Positions 8,423 to 15,847 of a stretch of 30,437 bases of DNA are shown here, in pieces. Source of the DNA: JAZLIT01 sp045617525 (GTDB taxonomy: Bacteria > Bacillota > Bacilli > Bacillales_A > Planococcaceae); contig JAZLIT010000206.1 of the NCBI GenBank assembly GCA_045617525.1, forward strand, positions 1-30,437. Direction: 5' to 3'. The notes beneath the pieces were generated by a model. That model did not search any database, was not told the origin of the DNA, and saw only the letters and a list, made by a program, of their open reading frames with translations. The position numbers and the translations under genes are program-made. How positions within the stretch are numbered: position 1 is the stretch's first letter; every line of letters begins with the position of its first letter.

Positions 8423-9565
8423 ATGTCAGAAAATCCATTGTTTAAAGATTTAGAAAACCGTCCCCAACCAAATTCAACGAACATTGATGCAACAGGGAAA
8501 AATCAATTGGTTTCTACTGAAGAATTATCGCAAATTCGTCAACGTCAACTCGCGTTAAAAAGGGAGCCACAAGTTTTAACACTCGTACAAAAAATTGATG
8601 TAAAAAATCAAATAGCTGTACTTGAATTTGGGAAAGAAACAGCTAAAGACATTTCGACATTTTCAGATCGAATGCTTGCAACAATAAAATCAAGTAATTT
8701 AGAAAAATCGACTACATTGTTAAATAGTTTAAATAAAATAATGGACCGCTTTAATCCAAAAGATTTTAATGAAGAAAAAAAGAGTGGTCTCATCAAGCGA
8801 TTATTTTCTAGAGGGAAGCAGCAATTAGCGCATACTCTTTCAAAATATGACACGATGAATAAAGAAGTGGATACTGTTTTTACAGAAATTAAAAAATATG
8901 AAATTGAGATGAAAAATAATACAGTACAACTTGAGCAAATGTACGATGAAAATTTAAATTACTTTAATTCATTAAGTGAGCATGTTGCAGCCATTGAAGT
9001 GAAGGTTGAAGAGCTGGAAGAACAACTGAAAAATTTAAATGGACGTGTAGAGCAAGGTGACCATGAAGCAATTATGGAAGTCGATACAATAAAGACTACA
9101 ATCGAGTTATTGAAGCAAAGAGGGTATGATTTAGAAATGGCGCAGCAAGTATCCTTTCAATCTGCACCACAAATTCGATTGATGCAACAAGGTAATAACC
9201 AGCTAATCGGAAAAATTAACTCTTCTTTTGTTACTACGATACCAATCTTTAAACAGGGGCTTGTTCATGCGGTTACAATGCAGCGTCAAAAGCTTGTTTC
9301 AGATTCAATGGCTGAGTTAGATAAGCGAACAAATGAAATGCTTGTACGTAATGCTGAAAATGTAAGACAAAATTCAGTAGACATTGCTCGTCAAGCAGGG
9401 AACCCTAGTATAAAAATAGAAACAATTGAGCAAACATGGAAAACAATCATGTCGGGCATTGAAGAAACAAAGCAAATCCAAGCCGAAACAATACGTAATC
9501 GTGATGAAGGAAGAAAACGTATTGAGCAACTACAACTACAGTATGAAAATATTAAAAAAGTGTAG
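8423..9565 (+). CDS. yceH: TelA/YceH toxic-anion-resistance family protein
   Basis: A 380-residue soluble, strongly helical protein of the TelA family (Bacillus YceH, KlaA/TelA). Visible: a polar, probably disordered N-terminus (1-35), then long amphipathic helices, with a coiled-coil-like section at about 145-240 rich in E, K, L and Q (for example V-E-E-L-E-E-Q-L). It ends in the family-typical helix with Q-L-Q-Y-E-N-I. TelA proteins act with TerC/TerD in tellurite and cell-envelope stress resistance; some affect daptomycin or nisin tolerance. It lies 81 bp after the HAD gene with its own TAAGGAG site and is the last gene before a clear terminator, so it closes the cluster. Confidence 0.9.
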   Translation: MSENPLFKDLENRPQPNSTNIDATGKNQLVSTEELSQIRQRQLALKREPQVLTLVQKIDVKNQIAVLEFGKETAKDISTFSDRMLATIKSSNLEKSTTLLNSLNKIMDRFNPKDFNEEKKSGLIKRLFSRGKQQLAHTLSKYDTMNKEVDTVFTEIKKYEIEMKNNTVQLEQMYDENLNYFNSLSEHVAAIEVKVEELEEQLKNLNGRVEQGDHEAIMEVDTIKTTIELLKQRGYDLEMAQQVSFQSAPQIRLMQQGNNQLIGKINSSFVTTIPIFKQGLVHAVTMQRQKLVSDSMAELDKRTNEMLVRNAENVRQNSVDIARQAGNPSIKIETIEQTWKTIMSGIEETKQIQAETIRNRDEGRKRIEQLQLQYENIKKV

Positions 9566-9606
9566 GCTAGGGAGCTCTAATTTAAGCCTTACATGAAAAA
9601 GGTGCA

Positions 9607-9637
9607 CCTATTCTAATTCAACAGAATAGGTTTTTTT
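9607..9637 (+). terminator. intrinsic terminator of the ter cluster
   Basis: CCTATTCT (9607-9614) pairs perfectly with AGAATAGG (9623-9630), with an 8-nt loop, and is followed by seven T residues. Confidence 0.9.
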
Positions 9638-9763
9638 GTTGGTCAAAATAAAATCCTCTCGGAATAGTGTCAGAAATCTTAGATATGTTCTGGATTTAAT
9701 AATAATAAGTAAAAAAGTCGTTAAGGGGGGGATTTATTACATGGTAGATAAAAAAGATTGTGA

Positions 9764-9958
9764 ATGTATTGGATTATTACTAATGTATTCTTATATCTAA
9801 TGTTTATTGGAGCCAGTGGATTTGTACTTCTAAATTTAGAAGGGATTATTGAGATTGGAATGGATACATATTGGTTTACGATATTATTCTTTTTATTTTT
9901 AGTATGTATTTTCGGTAGTTTCAGAATAAGGAGTTGGATAAAGCAAGGTAAATTGTAG
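9764..9958 (+). CDS. doubtful small membrane protein, possibly frameshifted
   Basis: A 64-residue ORF with two hydrophobic stretches (about 2-24 and 34-52) and a basic tail (R-I-R-S-W-I-K-Q-G-K-L), as expected for a small two-span membrane protein. The problem is the start. The strong ribosome site (AAGGGGGGG, 9723-9731) serves an ATG at 9741 in another frame that stops at 9800, while the ATG at 9764 has no site of its own and follows a TGA directly. Either the two reading frames were once one and a base was lost or gained near 9764-9797, or translation re-initiates. No family recognised. A hairpin follows 30 bp downstream. Confidence 0.4.
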   Translation: MYWIITNVFLYLMFIGASGFVLLNLEGIIEIGMDTYWFTILFFLFLVCIFGSFRIRSWIKQGKL

Positions 9959-9988
9959 CTTTTCCATACGAGTGCGCTTATCAAATAA

Positions 9989-10032
9989 AAAAGTCGATTC
10001 ACACTAAATTTTTTAGTATGAATCAACTTTAA
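9989..10032. terminator. bidirectional hairpin between convergent genes
   Basis: A long imperfect inverted repeat: AAAGTCGATTCACACTAAA pairs with the complement beginning TTTAGTATGAATC, with two mismatches and T/A runs on both flanks. It lies between the plus-strand small ORF and the minus-strand nucleoid-protein gene and can serve both. Confidence 0.65.
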
Positions 10033-10121
10033 AATTGCAGTTAATTCTATTCATTCATCGAAAAGTATGTTTCGGAGTGCCAAACACTTTTAGCATTAAA
10101 TTACACCCTTTTAATGTGAAA

Positions 10122-11171
10122 TTATTTTTTTCGTAGACCAAAGTCAATTGAATTGGCGTTTCGAATTGTAATTGTATATGTGCCAGAAAGCTGATCATGG
10201 TGCACAGAAATATTCTCAAGGCGTTTATCGTACTTCAGTAGGAGTTCACTGCCTGCTGACTTATATACTACATGGAGGTCGTCTCGCATTACCTCAAGCT
10301 GGGGCGTGAAGCCTGGATTACGTTCCGAGAACTTATCGATGAAGTTTTTCGTTTCGCTTTCAATATAGTATTCGCGGTTGATCGTGGGCGCTAGTTTTTC
10401 AAATACACTCGTAACTGCTTCCTCGATTTTCACTACTTTTCCATGCTCAAATTCGGCATCTAGCACATCTGCAAGACGTTTTTCATCGTCGCCTTGGAAG
10501 GTTGGCTTTATTGTTTCGAAAAGTTCCTTAATTAACACTTTTGTCTTCTTTTTATCGTTTGGAATCGGCGTTGCTTGCAGGAATGTTTCCATAAAGAATT
10601 TCGCAGGCTCGCCATCGGATTGTTTATCTAGAACATAGACGTTTTCCTCTTGAGCGTTGTATTCCATGCGTATTAATGCACACTTTTGCACACGATCTGT
10701 GGCAGAAGGTAGTATATTTTCGATTGATTTTAAATCAAGCGTTTCTAAATCGAGTTGCACAGCAACCTTTGGATCAAGTTTCATTAAGAGTAAATATTGT
10801 TCCCCTAATAGTTCTGCATGTGCCACGAATACTGAGCCATTACTGTTAGAAACAGTTTGCATAATTTTAAATAGCTTGCCAGCTAGATCATTTGTCATTG
10901 TTAGGAAATGCTCATCATCGGGCAGGTCCGTATAGCGCAGCATTTTTGTCAAAATATCATTGTCTTCATCTAGAAACTTACAAGCTACCGATTTCGAGCT
11001 ATTTAGCGTCGTATCAATATATTGCTCGAAAAACTCGTGAAATACTTCATGTTTCATATCTTCAAATGCGATTGTTTTCGTCGCTTCGACAAACTGCCCA
11101 TTTTCCATATCAAGCAGTGCCACTGCAACACGTTTTAATTTAATTGCTAAAGATGTTTCTTGTACACTCAT
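10122..11171 (-). CDS. nucleoid-associated protein, YejK/NdpA family
   Basis: A 349-residue protein of the 37-kDa nucleoid-associated (NdpA/YejK) family. Members bind DNA and the nucleoid; the molecular role in Firmicutes is poorly known. Recognised by overall sequence: the V-A-V-A-L-L-D N-terminal strand, an acidic central region, and a C-terminal DNA-binding-like part (about 250-349). The start is set at 11171 (M-S-V-Q-E-T-S-L) because AAGGAG precedes it by 9 bp; the ATG at 11195 lies upstream of that site. It is a single gene on the minus strand, convergent with the preceding small ORF and divergent from trhO. No second gene follows before the shared hairpin. Confidence 0.82.
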   Translation of the reverse strand: MSVQETSLAIKLKRVAVALLDMENGQFVEATKTIAFEDMKHEVFHEFFEQYIDTTLNSSKSVACKFLDEDNDILTKMLRYTDLPDDEHFLTMTNDLAGKLFKIMQTVSNSNGSVFVAHAELLGEQYLLLMKLDPKVAVQLDLETLDLKSIENILPSATDRVQKCALIRMEYNAQEENVYVLDKQSDGEPAKFFMETFLQATPIPNDKKKTKVLIKELFETIKPTFQGDDEKRLADVLDAEFEHGKVVKIEEAVTSVFEKLAPTINREYYIESETKNFIDKFSERNPGFTPQLEVMRDDLHVVYKSAGSELLLKYDKRLENISVHHDQLSGTYTITIRNANSIDFGLRKK

Positions 11172-11323
11172 TGTCAGTAGCTCCTTTATGTCCATTACGC
11201 CTATTATAACGGAGAATTGGCGAGGTGGGGGGATTTTTGTTTGTGATTTTTAGTGTAAAATAAGGAAGGTTATTAAAAGACTTGGCAGTCCTAATAAATT
11301 TCAGCCTTTTTGATGATTTAAAA

Positions 11324-11353
11324 ATGACAGCAATTGTTTTATGATGTTACTAT
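11324..11353 (+). promoter_or_regulatory. putative SigA-type promoter of trhO copy 1
   Basis: ATGACA (11324-11329), an 18-bp spacer, then TACTAT (11348-11353). The same elements occur at exactly the same distance from the second trhO copy (offset 1130 bp), which supports function. Confidence 0.45.
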
Positions 11354-11385
11354 TATATTTAAATATTAATGATAGGTGGATTAAC

Positions 11386-12342
11386 ATGAATTATCGAGTT
11401 TTATTATATTACCATTACACAACGATTGAAGATGCAGAGCTTTTTGCTGCAGAGCATTTACAGGCCTGTCAGGAGATTGATTTAAGAGGCCGAATTTTAG
11501 TGGCATCAGAAGGAATTAACGGAACTGTTTCGGGCACGATTGAACAGACCGATGCATATATGCAACTGTTGAAAGACGACGGTCGTTTTGAAGGCATTAC
11601 GTATAAAATTGACGAGGCAGAAGGGCATGCATTCAAGAAAATGCACGTACGTCCGAAGCCAGAGCTTGTGCATTTGCGTTTAGAGGACGATATTAATCCA
11701 AACGAAATTACAGGGCGTCATTTATCACCAGCAGAGTTTATGGCTGAAATGCAAAATGAAGATACAGTGGTGCTAGACGTGCGTAACACATATGAATATG
11801 ATGTTGGCCATTTCCGTGGGGCGATTCGTCCGGATGTTGAAAACTTCCGTGATACACCACAATGGGTACGTGAAAACCGTGAGCTATTTGAAGGTAAAAA
11901 CGTTTTAACTTATTGTACAGGTGGTATTCGTTGTGAAAAATTCTCCGGCTGGATGAAGCGTGAAGGATTTGGCGATGTAGGCCAATTACACGGTGGCGTT
12001 GCTACTTATAGTAAGGATGAAGAGGTGAAGGGGCAGCTTTGGGATGGTCAAATGTATGTATTTGATGAGCGTCTAACTGTACCAATCAACCAGGTAGAAC
12101 ATGTTGTTGTAGGTAAGGACATTTACGACGGCACACCATGTGAGCGCTGCATTAACTGTGCAAACCCTGAATGTAATAAGCGAATTATTGCATCTGAGGA
12201 AAATGAAGCGAAGCATTTAGGTGGCTGTACAATTGAGTGCACGAAACATGAACGTAATCGCTATATCGTGCGTCATAATTTATCGGCTGAACAAGTTGCA
12301 GAAACCATTGCAGCATTAGAGGCTGAATTAGCAGCAAAATAA
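11386..12342 (+). CDS. trhO: tRNA uridine(34) hydroxylase TrhO, copy 1
   Basis: A 318-residue rhodanese-like protein of the TrhO (YceA/YbfQ) family, which makes 5-hydroxyuridine at tRNA position 34, the first step toward mo5U/cmo5U. Order of parts: N-terminal acylphosphatase-like domain (1-95), rhodanese domain (about 120-220) with active-site C-T-G-G-I-R-C (Cys177, Cys183), and a C-terminal cysteine-rich segment (C-E-R-C...C-A-N-P-E-C...G-G-C-T-I-E-C), probably metal-binding. The start at 11386 has AGGTGGA at 11374-11380; the in-frame ATG at 11341 has none. It is followed by its own terminator, then by a second complete copy. The segment C-E-R-C differs from C-E-R-Y in copy 2. Confidence 0.93.
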   Translation: MNYRVLLYYHYTTIEDAELFAAEHLQACQEIDLRGRILVASEGINGTVSGTIEQTDAYMQLLKDDGRFEGITYKIDEAEGHAFKKMHVRPKPELVHLRLEDDINPNEITGRHLSPAEFMAEMQNEDTVVLDVRNTYEYDVGHFRGAIRPDVENFRDTPQWVRENRELFEGKNVLTYCTGGIRCEKFSGWMKREGFGDVGQLHGGVATYSKDEEVKGQLWDGQMYVFDERLTVPINQVEHVVVGKDIYDGTPCERCINCANPECNKRIIASEENEAKHLGGCTIECTKHERNRYIVRHNLSAEQVAETIAALEAELAAK

Positions 12343-12349
12343 AATTGGA

Positions 12350-12379
12350 ATGGCAGCTCATTCGTGGGCTGCTATTTTT
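12350..12379 (+). terminator. terminator after trhO copy 1
   Basis: An 11-bp stem (12350-12360 with 12365-12375, two G-T wobbles) closed by a TTCG tetraloop and followed by TTTT. Confidence 0.85.
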
Positions 12380-12453
12380 ATTGAACGAGCTTGAACGAAT
12401 TCGCTAAATTTCCCGTCATTTTGAATCAAAAGTGCATCGCGTTAGTAAGGCGA

Positions 12454-12483
12454 ATGACAGCTATAGATTAAAAATGGTATGAT
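12454..12483 (+). promoter_or_regulatory. putative SigA-type promoter of trhO copy 2
   Basis: ATGACA (12454-12459), an 18-bp spacer and TATGAT (12478-12483), with a TGG extended -10 element. Its position relative to the start codon matches copy 1 exactly. Confidence 0.55.
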
Positions 12484-12515
12484 AATAGCTAAATATTGAT
12501 GATAGGTGGAGCAAC

Positions 12516-13469
12516 ATGAATTATCGCGTTTTATTATATTACCATTACACAACGATTGAGGACGCAGTTCAATTTGCTGCGGATCATTTGCAGGCATGTA
12601 AGGATATTGATTTAAGAGGTCGTATTTTAGTGGCTTCAGAGGGCATTAACGGGACAGTTTCAGGTACGATTGAGCAAACTGATGCTTATATGCAACTGTT
12701 AAAAGACGATGGTCGCTTTGAAGGAATTACCTATAAAATTGACGAGGCAGAAGGGCATGCGTTCAAAAAAATGCATGTACGTCCGAAGCCAGAGCTAGTG
12801 CATTTACGTTTAGAGGATGATATTAATCCAAACGAAATAACTGGGCGCCATTTATCGCCGGCTGAGTTTATGGCTGAAATGCAAGATGAAAATACAATTG
12901 TACTTGATGTGCGTAACACGTATGAGTATGATGTCGGCCATTTCCGTGGCGCAATTCGCCCAGATGTAGAGACATTCCGCGATACACCGCAATGGGTACG
13001 TGAGAATCGTGAGCTATTTGAAGGTAAAAACGTTTTAACATATTGTACAGGCGGTATTCGTTGTGAAAAATTCTCTGGCTGGATGAAGCGTGAGGGATTT
13101 GGCGATGTAGGCCAATTACACGGTGGCGTTGCTACTTATAGTAAGGATGAAGAAGTGAAGGGGCAGCTATGGGACGGTCAAATGTACGTCTTTGATGAGC
13201 GTATTACCGTACCTATTAACCAGGTGGAGCATGTTGTTGTCGGTAAGGATCATTATGACGGCACACCATGTGAGCGATACGTGAAATGTGCGAATCCTGA
13301 ATGTAATCTCCATGTTTTAACTTCTGAAGAGAATGAAGCGAAGCATTTAGGTGGTTGCACGTTAGAATGTGCGAAACATGAGAGCAATCGCTATATTGCG
13401 AAGCATGAATTATCAGAAGCGCATGTGGCCAAGGTACTCGCGGAACTTGAAGCTGCGCAGTGGGCTTAA
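12516..13469 (+). CDS. trhO: tRNA uridine(34) hydroxylase TrhO, copy 2
   Basis: A 317-residue second TrhO, in tandem with copy 1 (start offset 1130 bp) and with the same AATGATAGGTGGA-like ribosome region. Residues 31-123 and 154-229 are identical to copy 1, including the rhodanese active site (Cys177 and Cys183); differences cluster in residues 18-30, a few at 124-128, and from 246 to the end. The C-terminal cysteine pattern keeps K-C-A-N-P-E-C and G-G-C-T-L-E-C but has C-E-R-Y in place of C-E-R-C. Both copies have a promoter, ribosome site and terminator, so both look expressed. Whether they differ in tRNA preference or are dosage copies is unknown. Confidence 0.92.
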   Translation: MNYRVLLYYHYTTIEDAVQFAADHLQACKDIDLRGRILVASEGINGTVSGTIEQTDAYMQLLKDDGRFEGITYKIDEAEGHAFKKMHVRPKPELVHLRLEDDINPNEITGRHLSPAEFMAEMQDENTIVLDVRNTYEYDVGHFRGAIRPDVETFRDTPQWVRENRELFEGKNVLTYCTGGIRCEKFSGWMKREGFGDVGQLHGGVATYSKDEEVKGQLWDGQMYVFDERITVPINQVEHVVVGKDHYDGTPCERYVKCANPECNLHVLTSEENEAKHLGGCTLECAKHESNRYIAKHELSEAHVAKVLAELEAAQWA

Positions 13470-13482
13470 TTGTAAAACTATG

Positions 13483-13512
13483 AACTCGAGCTAGAGACTA
13501 GCTCGAGTTTTT
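13483..13512 (+). terminator. terminator after trhO copy 2
   Basis: AACTCGAGCTAG (13483-13494) and CTAGCTCGAGTT (13498-13509) form a perfect 12-bp stem with a 3-nt loop, followed by T residues. Confidence 0.9.
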
Positions 13513-13518
13513 GATGCG

Positions 13519-13552
13519 AAAAAAGCGATTCGCATATGGATGCAAACCGCTT
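13519..13552 (-). terminator. terminator of the minus-strand lipoprotein gene
   Basis: Read on the minus strand, AAGCGGTTTGCAT pairs with ATGCGAATCGCTT (two G-T wobbles, 4-nt loop) and ends in a run of T. It lies 7 bp beyond the lipoprotein stop codon. Confidence 0.8.
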
Positions 13553-13558
13553 GATAGA

Positions 13559-14173
13559 TTAGTTTGGGAAAATAGAAACGTATGTGGGCTCGAGTCCAGC
13601 CTCTGTATTTAGGATGGGCTCATCTTGACTTCCATACTCACTAATGACAGCAGGTGCGCCATTAGATACTAATGAATACTGTGAGATTTCAGCGAAGTTT
13701 TTCGCCATTGCATAGCGCAATTCATCCATGAAATAAGCAAGTTGGGCACTTGAAGTAAGATGTGAACCTTGTAATGTGGCATCATCAAAGTGAATCGTTG
13801 CTTGAGCGTTATTTTGAATTTCAACCTTTACAACAACTACACCATCAAATGTTAAATTAAGTACTTGTTCGATTGCATTTTCAGTAGTAGAGGCTTTAAT
13901 TGTTTCTTCCGTTACTTTATAGCCATCAATTCCGTTTTCATCAACGGATGTACGTAAAAACTGGACAGTACGTGTAGTGTTCGCTGGTTTTTCTGTTCCG
14001 TTGTTAGCCGTTTTCAGACTTTCAATTTCAGCAGTAAGAGCTTCGATTTGCAGTTGTAGTTCACCATAACTTGTTTTTAATTCTTCGTAGTCTTGTTCTT
14101 GATTAGTAGATGTTGTGCCACAGCCTGCGAGTAAGAGCAGAAGGGCGGAAACTAGTAAACTTTTTTTAATCAT
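13559..14173 (-). CDS. lipoprotein with GerMN-like C-terminal domain
   Basis: A 204-residue predicted lipoprotein: basic start M-I-K-K, hydrophobic stretch and lipobox L-L-A-G-C, so it should be anchored to the outer face of the membrane. Residues about 28-60 form a short E/L/K-rich coiled coil. The C-terminal 130 residues, with L-Q-G-S-H-L-T-S-S, Y-A-M-A-K-N-F and Y-S-L-V-S-N-G motifs, closely match the C-terminus of the putative anti-sigma protein encoded just upstream on the same strand, and resemble a GerMN-type (sporulation/germination) domain. The start at 14173 follows GAAAGGA by 9 bp; the in-frame TTG at 14191 is less likely. Function unknown; it may share a ligand or partner with the anti-sigma sensor. 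Confidence 0.8.
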   Translation of the reverse strand: MIKKSLLVSALLLLLAGCGTTSTNQEQDYEELKTSYGELQLQIEALTAEIESLKTANNGTEKPANTTRTVQFLRTSVDENGIDGYKVTEETIKASTTENAIEQVLNLTFDGVVVVKVEIQNNAQATIHFDDATLQGSHLTSSAQLAYFMDELRYAMAKNFAEISQYSLVSNGAPAVISEYGSQDEPILNTEAGLEPTYVSIFPN

Positions 14174-14290
14174 GATAAAAAATCCTTTCAACGATGGTAT
14201 GTAAAGATACTTTCTAATTTAACAGTACATGAAGTTGAAATTAATAGAAAGCATTTCATTTGAAATAAGCGAAATGCACCAGACTAAACA

Positions 14291-14436
14291 GGTGCGATTC
14301 GTCCGGATATGGAGACATTCCGTGGTACACGCAATATTTTTGAGTGTATAACAGTACCAATTAACCAGATGGAGCAAGTTGTCGGGAAAGATTACTATGA
14401 TGGCACACCATGTGAGCGCTAGGTGAAATGTGCCGC
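14291..14436 (+). pseudogene. decayed third trhO copy with internal deletion
   Basis: Translated on the plus strand, this stretch reads G-A-I-R-P-D-M-E-T-F-R-G-T, then after a junction near 14335 continues as I-T-V-P-I-N-Q-M-E-Q, K-D-Y-Y-D-G-T-P-C-E-R, stop, V-K-C-A. These match TrhO residues about 145-157 and 229-258, so roughly 70 codons including the active-site Cys are missing. It is nearer to copy 2 (E-T-F-R, I-T-V-P, and TAC changed to TAG at the C-E-R-Y tyrosine). No start or upstream half is visible. It cannot be functional. Confidence 0.85.
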
Positions 14437-14444
14437 AATTGAAA

Positions 14445-14484
14445 AGAAGCGAATCGCACTGATAGCAGCGATTCGCTTCTTTTT
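14445..14484. terminator. bidirectional terminator next to the trhO remnant
   Basis: AGAAGCGAATCGC (14445-14457) and GCGATTCGCTTCT (14468-14480) form a perfect 13-bp stem with a 10-nt loop, with T residues on both sides. It ends the minus-strand anti-sigma gene and would also have ended the decayed plus-strand trhO. Confidence 0.9.
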
Positions 14485-14485
14485 A

Positions 14486-15847
14486 TTATTTCGGGAAGAT
14501 GGGTACATAGCTCGGTATAAGTCCCGCATCAGTATTTTGGATAGGTTCCTCTAAAGGTCCACTGTCGCCAATCATAGCGGGCTGTCCATTAGCAAGTAGT
14601 GAATAGTGCGTAATTTCAGGGAAGTTTTTCGCCATAGCATAGTGTAATTGATCCCAGAAATAGGCCGTTTGTGTACTTGAAGTTAGGTGGGAACCTTGAA
14701 GTGTCGTTATGCCAAAGTGAATCAAGGCTTCAGTTCCGTTTTGGATGGTTACCCTTTCTACATTTACATCATTAAAGGAAGCATTGAGCACTGCAGTAAT
14801 CGCTTCTTCAGTAGAGTCGGTGACAAGTACTTTTTCTGTTAAGTAGTAGCCATCTAACCCGGCCCCATCTGCACCAACCGTTAAATATTCGAGTATATGT
14901 GTAGATATACCGTTTTCGTTTTGATTGTCATTAATCGCTAGATGTGATGGGACGATTTGATTGATTTCATCTTGTGTCCCATGATTGATAGAATAACCGA
15001 CCTCAATCATATCGCCAACTTTAAGGAAGTCAACTACCTTAGGCATCCAATAGAGATGGTCGAATTTAATCTGCAAATCTTCAATCGTTAATCCTTCAAT
15101 TTGAGCTGAATTTACATGAAGAACCACTAAATAAGCATCTTCTCTCTCAGCTGCAACGATCCCTTGATAAATTTCATAGTCTGGATCGAGCTGTAGCTGT
15201 AATGCAATTTTATCGAATTTTCGGTTGGCTAAAATTTCTTCTAAGCCATTCTCCTTAAAATAGGCAACGGCATCCATCCGGACCATTTCTGAAAGTGTTG
15301 TATCGAACATCGTTGGATAGTCTTGGCGATACAACTCCACTAACTCATCGCGTATTGCAAATTTACTAAACAAGGTTGGTATATAAAGTTGTTCAAATTT
15401 GGCAAAATCCAAGCCACCTAATCGTTTGATTTCATCTGATTTTTTTACAGCTTCGATATATTCTTTTACATTCGCTATTACCTCTTCTTCATTCAAAGAA
15501 ACACCATGAAATTCCCCATATGCTAGTATCGCCAAATCTCCAACGTATTCATAAATAGCGTTTTGTTCGGCATAAGGGTCATCAGCTGGATACATTTTTA
15601 CTAGTATATCGAAATAGGACTCGTCGAATGCAGTGCTTGAAGAAATACTATACTGCGTAGGAAGTGCCTTGACCACGAAAAAGCCGATAACTACTACTAA
15701 ACATACTGTAACAGCAATCGGTATAAATAGCGGTAATTTAAATCTGTTTTTCCTTTTCACAGCATTTCGCACATTATACCTAACATTTCTTTCACTTTGC
15801 GTCAGGTCACCAGCAGCTTCGATTAAGCTTTTTTTAATTGGATCCAT
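14486..15847 (-). CDS. putative anti-sigma factor with extracytoplasmic GerMN-like domain
   Basis: A 453-residue single-pass membrane protein encoded directly after an ECF sigma factor; its start overlaps the sigma stop by 14 bp. Order: short cytoplasmic tail (1-37) rich in R/K, transmembrane segment (about 38-59), a long helical extracytoplasmic part (about 65-210), a beta-rich section (about 215-300, with L-K-V-G-D-M-I-E-V-G-Y, resembling DUF3221-type folds), and a C-terminal domain (about 320-453) homologous to the neighbouring lipoprotein. Position and topology suggest it holds the sigma factor inactive until an envelope signal arrives. The 37-residue cytoplasmic part is short and I see no zinc-binding anti-sigma motif, so the role is inferred from context. 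Ribosome site GGGAGGTG. Confidence 0.7.
   Translation of the reverse strand: MDPIKKSLIEAAGDLTQSERNVRYNVRNAVKRKNRFKLPLFIPIAVTVCLVVVIGFFVVKALPTQYSISSSTAFDESYFDILVKMYPADDPYAEQNAIYEYVGDLAILAYGEFHGVSLNEEEVIANVKEYIEAVKKSDEIKRLGGLDFAKFEQLYIPTLFSKFAIRDELVELYRQDYPTMFDTTLSEMVRMDAVAYFKENGLEEILANRKFDKIALQLQLDPDYEIYQGIVAAEREDAYLVVLHVNSAQIEGLTIEDLQIKFDHLYWMPKVVDFLKVGDMIEVGYSINHGTQDEINQIVPSHLAINDNQNENGISTHILEYLTVGADGAGLDGYYLTEKVLVTDSTEEAITAVLNASFNDVNVERVTIQNGTEALIHFGITTLQGSHLTSSTQTAYFWDQLHYAMAKNFPEITHYSLLANGQPAMIGDSGPLEEPIQNTDAGLIPSYVPIFPK

Noticed and set aside
148..9565. Simple tellurite-resistance determinant
   Set aside because: The enzyme genes and the absence of terC make dedicated tellurite resistance an inadequate description; a broader stress or defence role is more likely.
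10378..11143. Three plus-strand ORFs antisense to the nucleoid-protein gene
   Set aside because: They lack ribosome sites and have Ser/Cys-rich shadow composition; the minus-strand frame is a complete family member.
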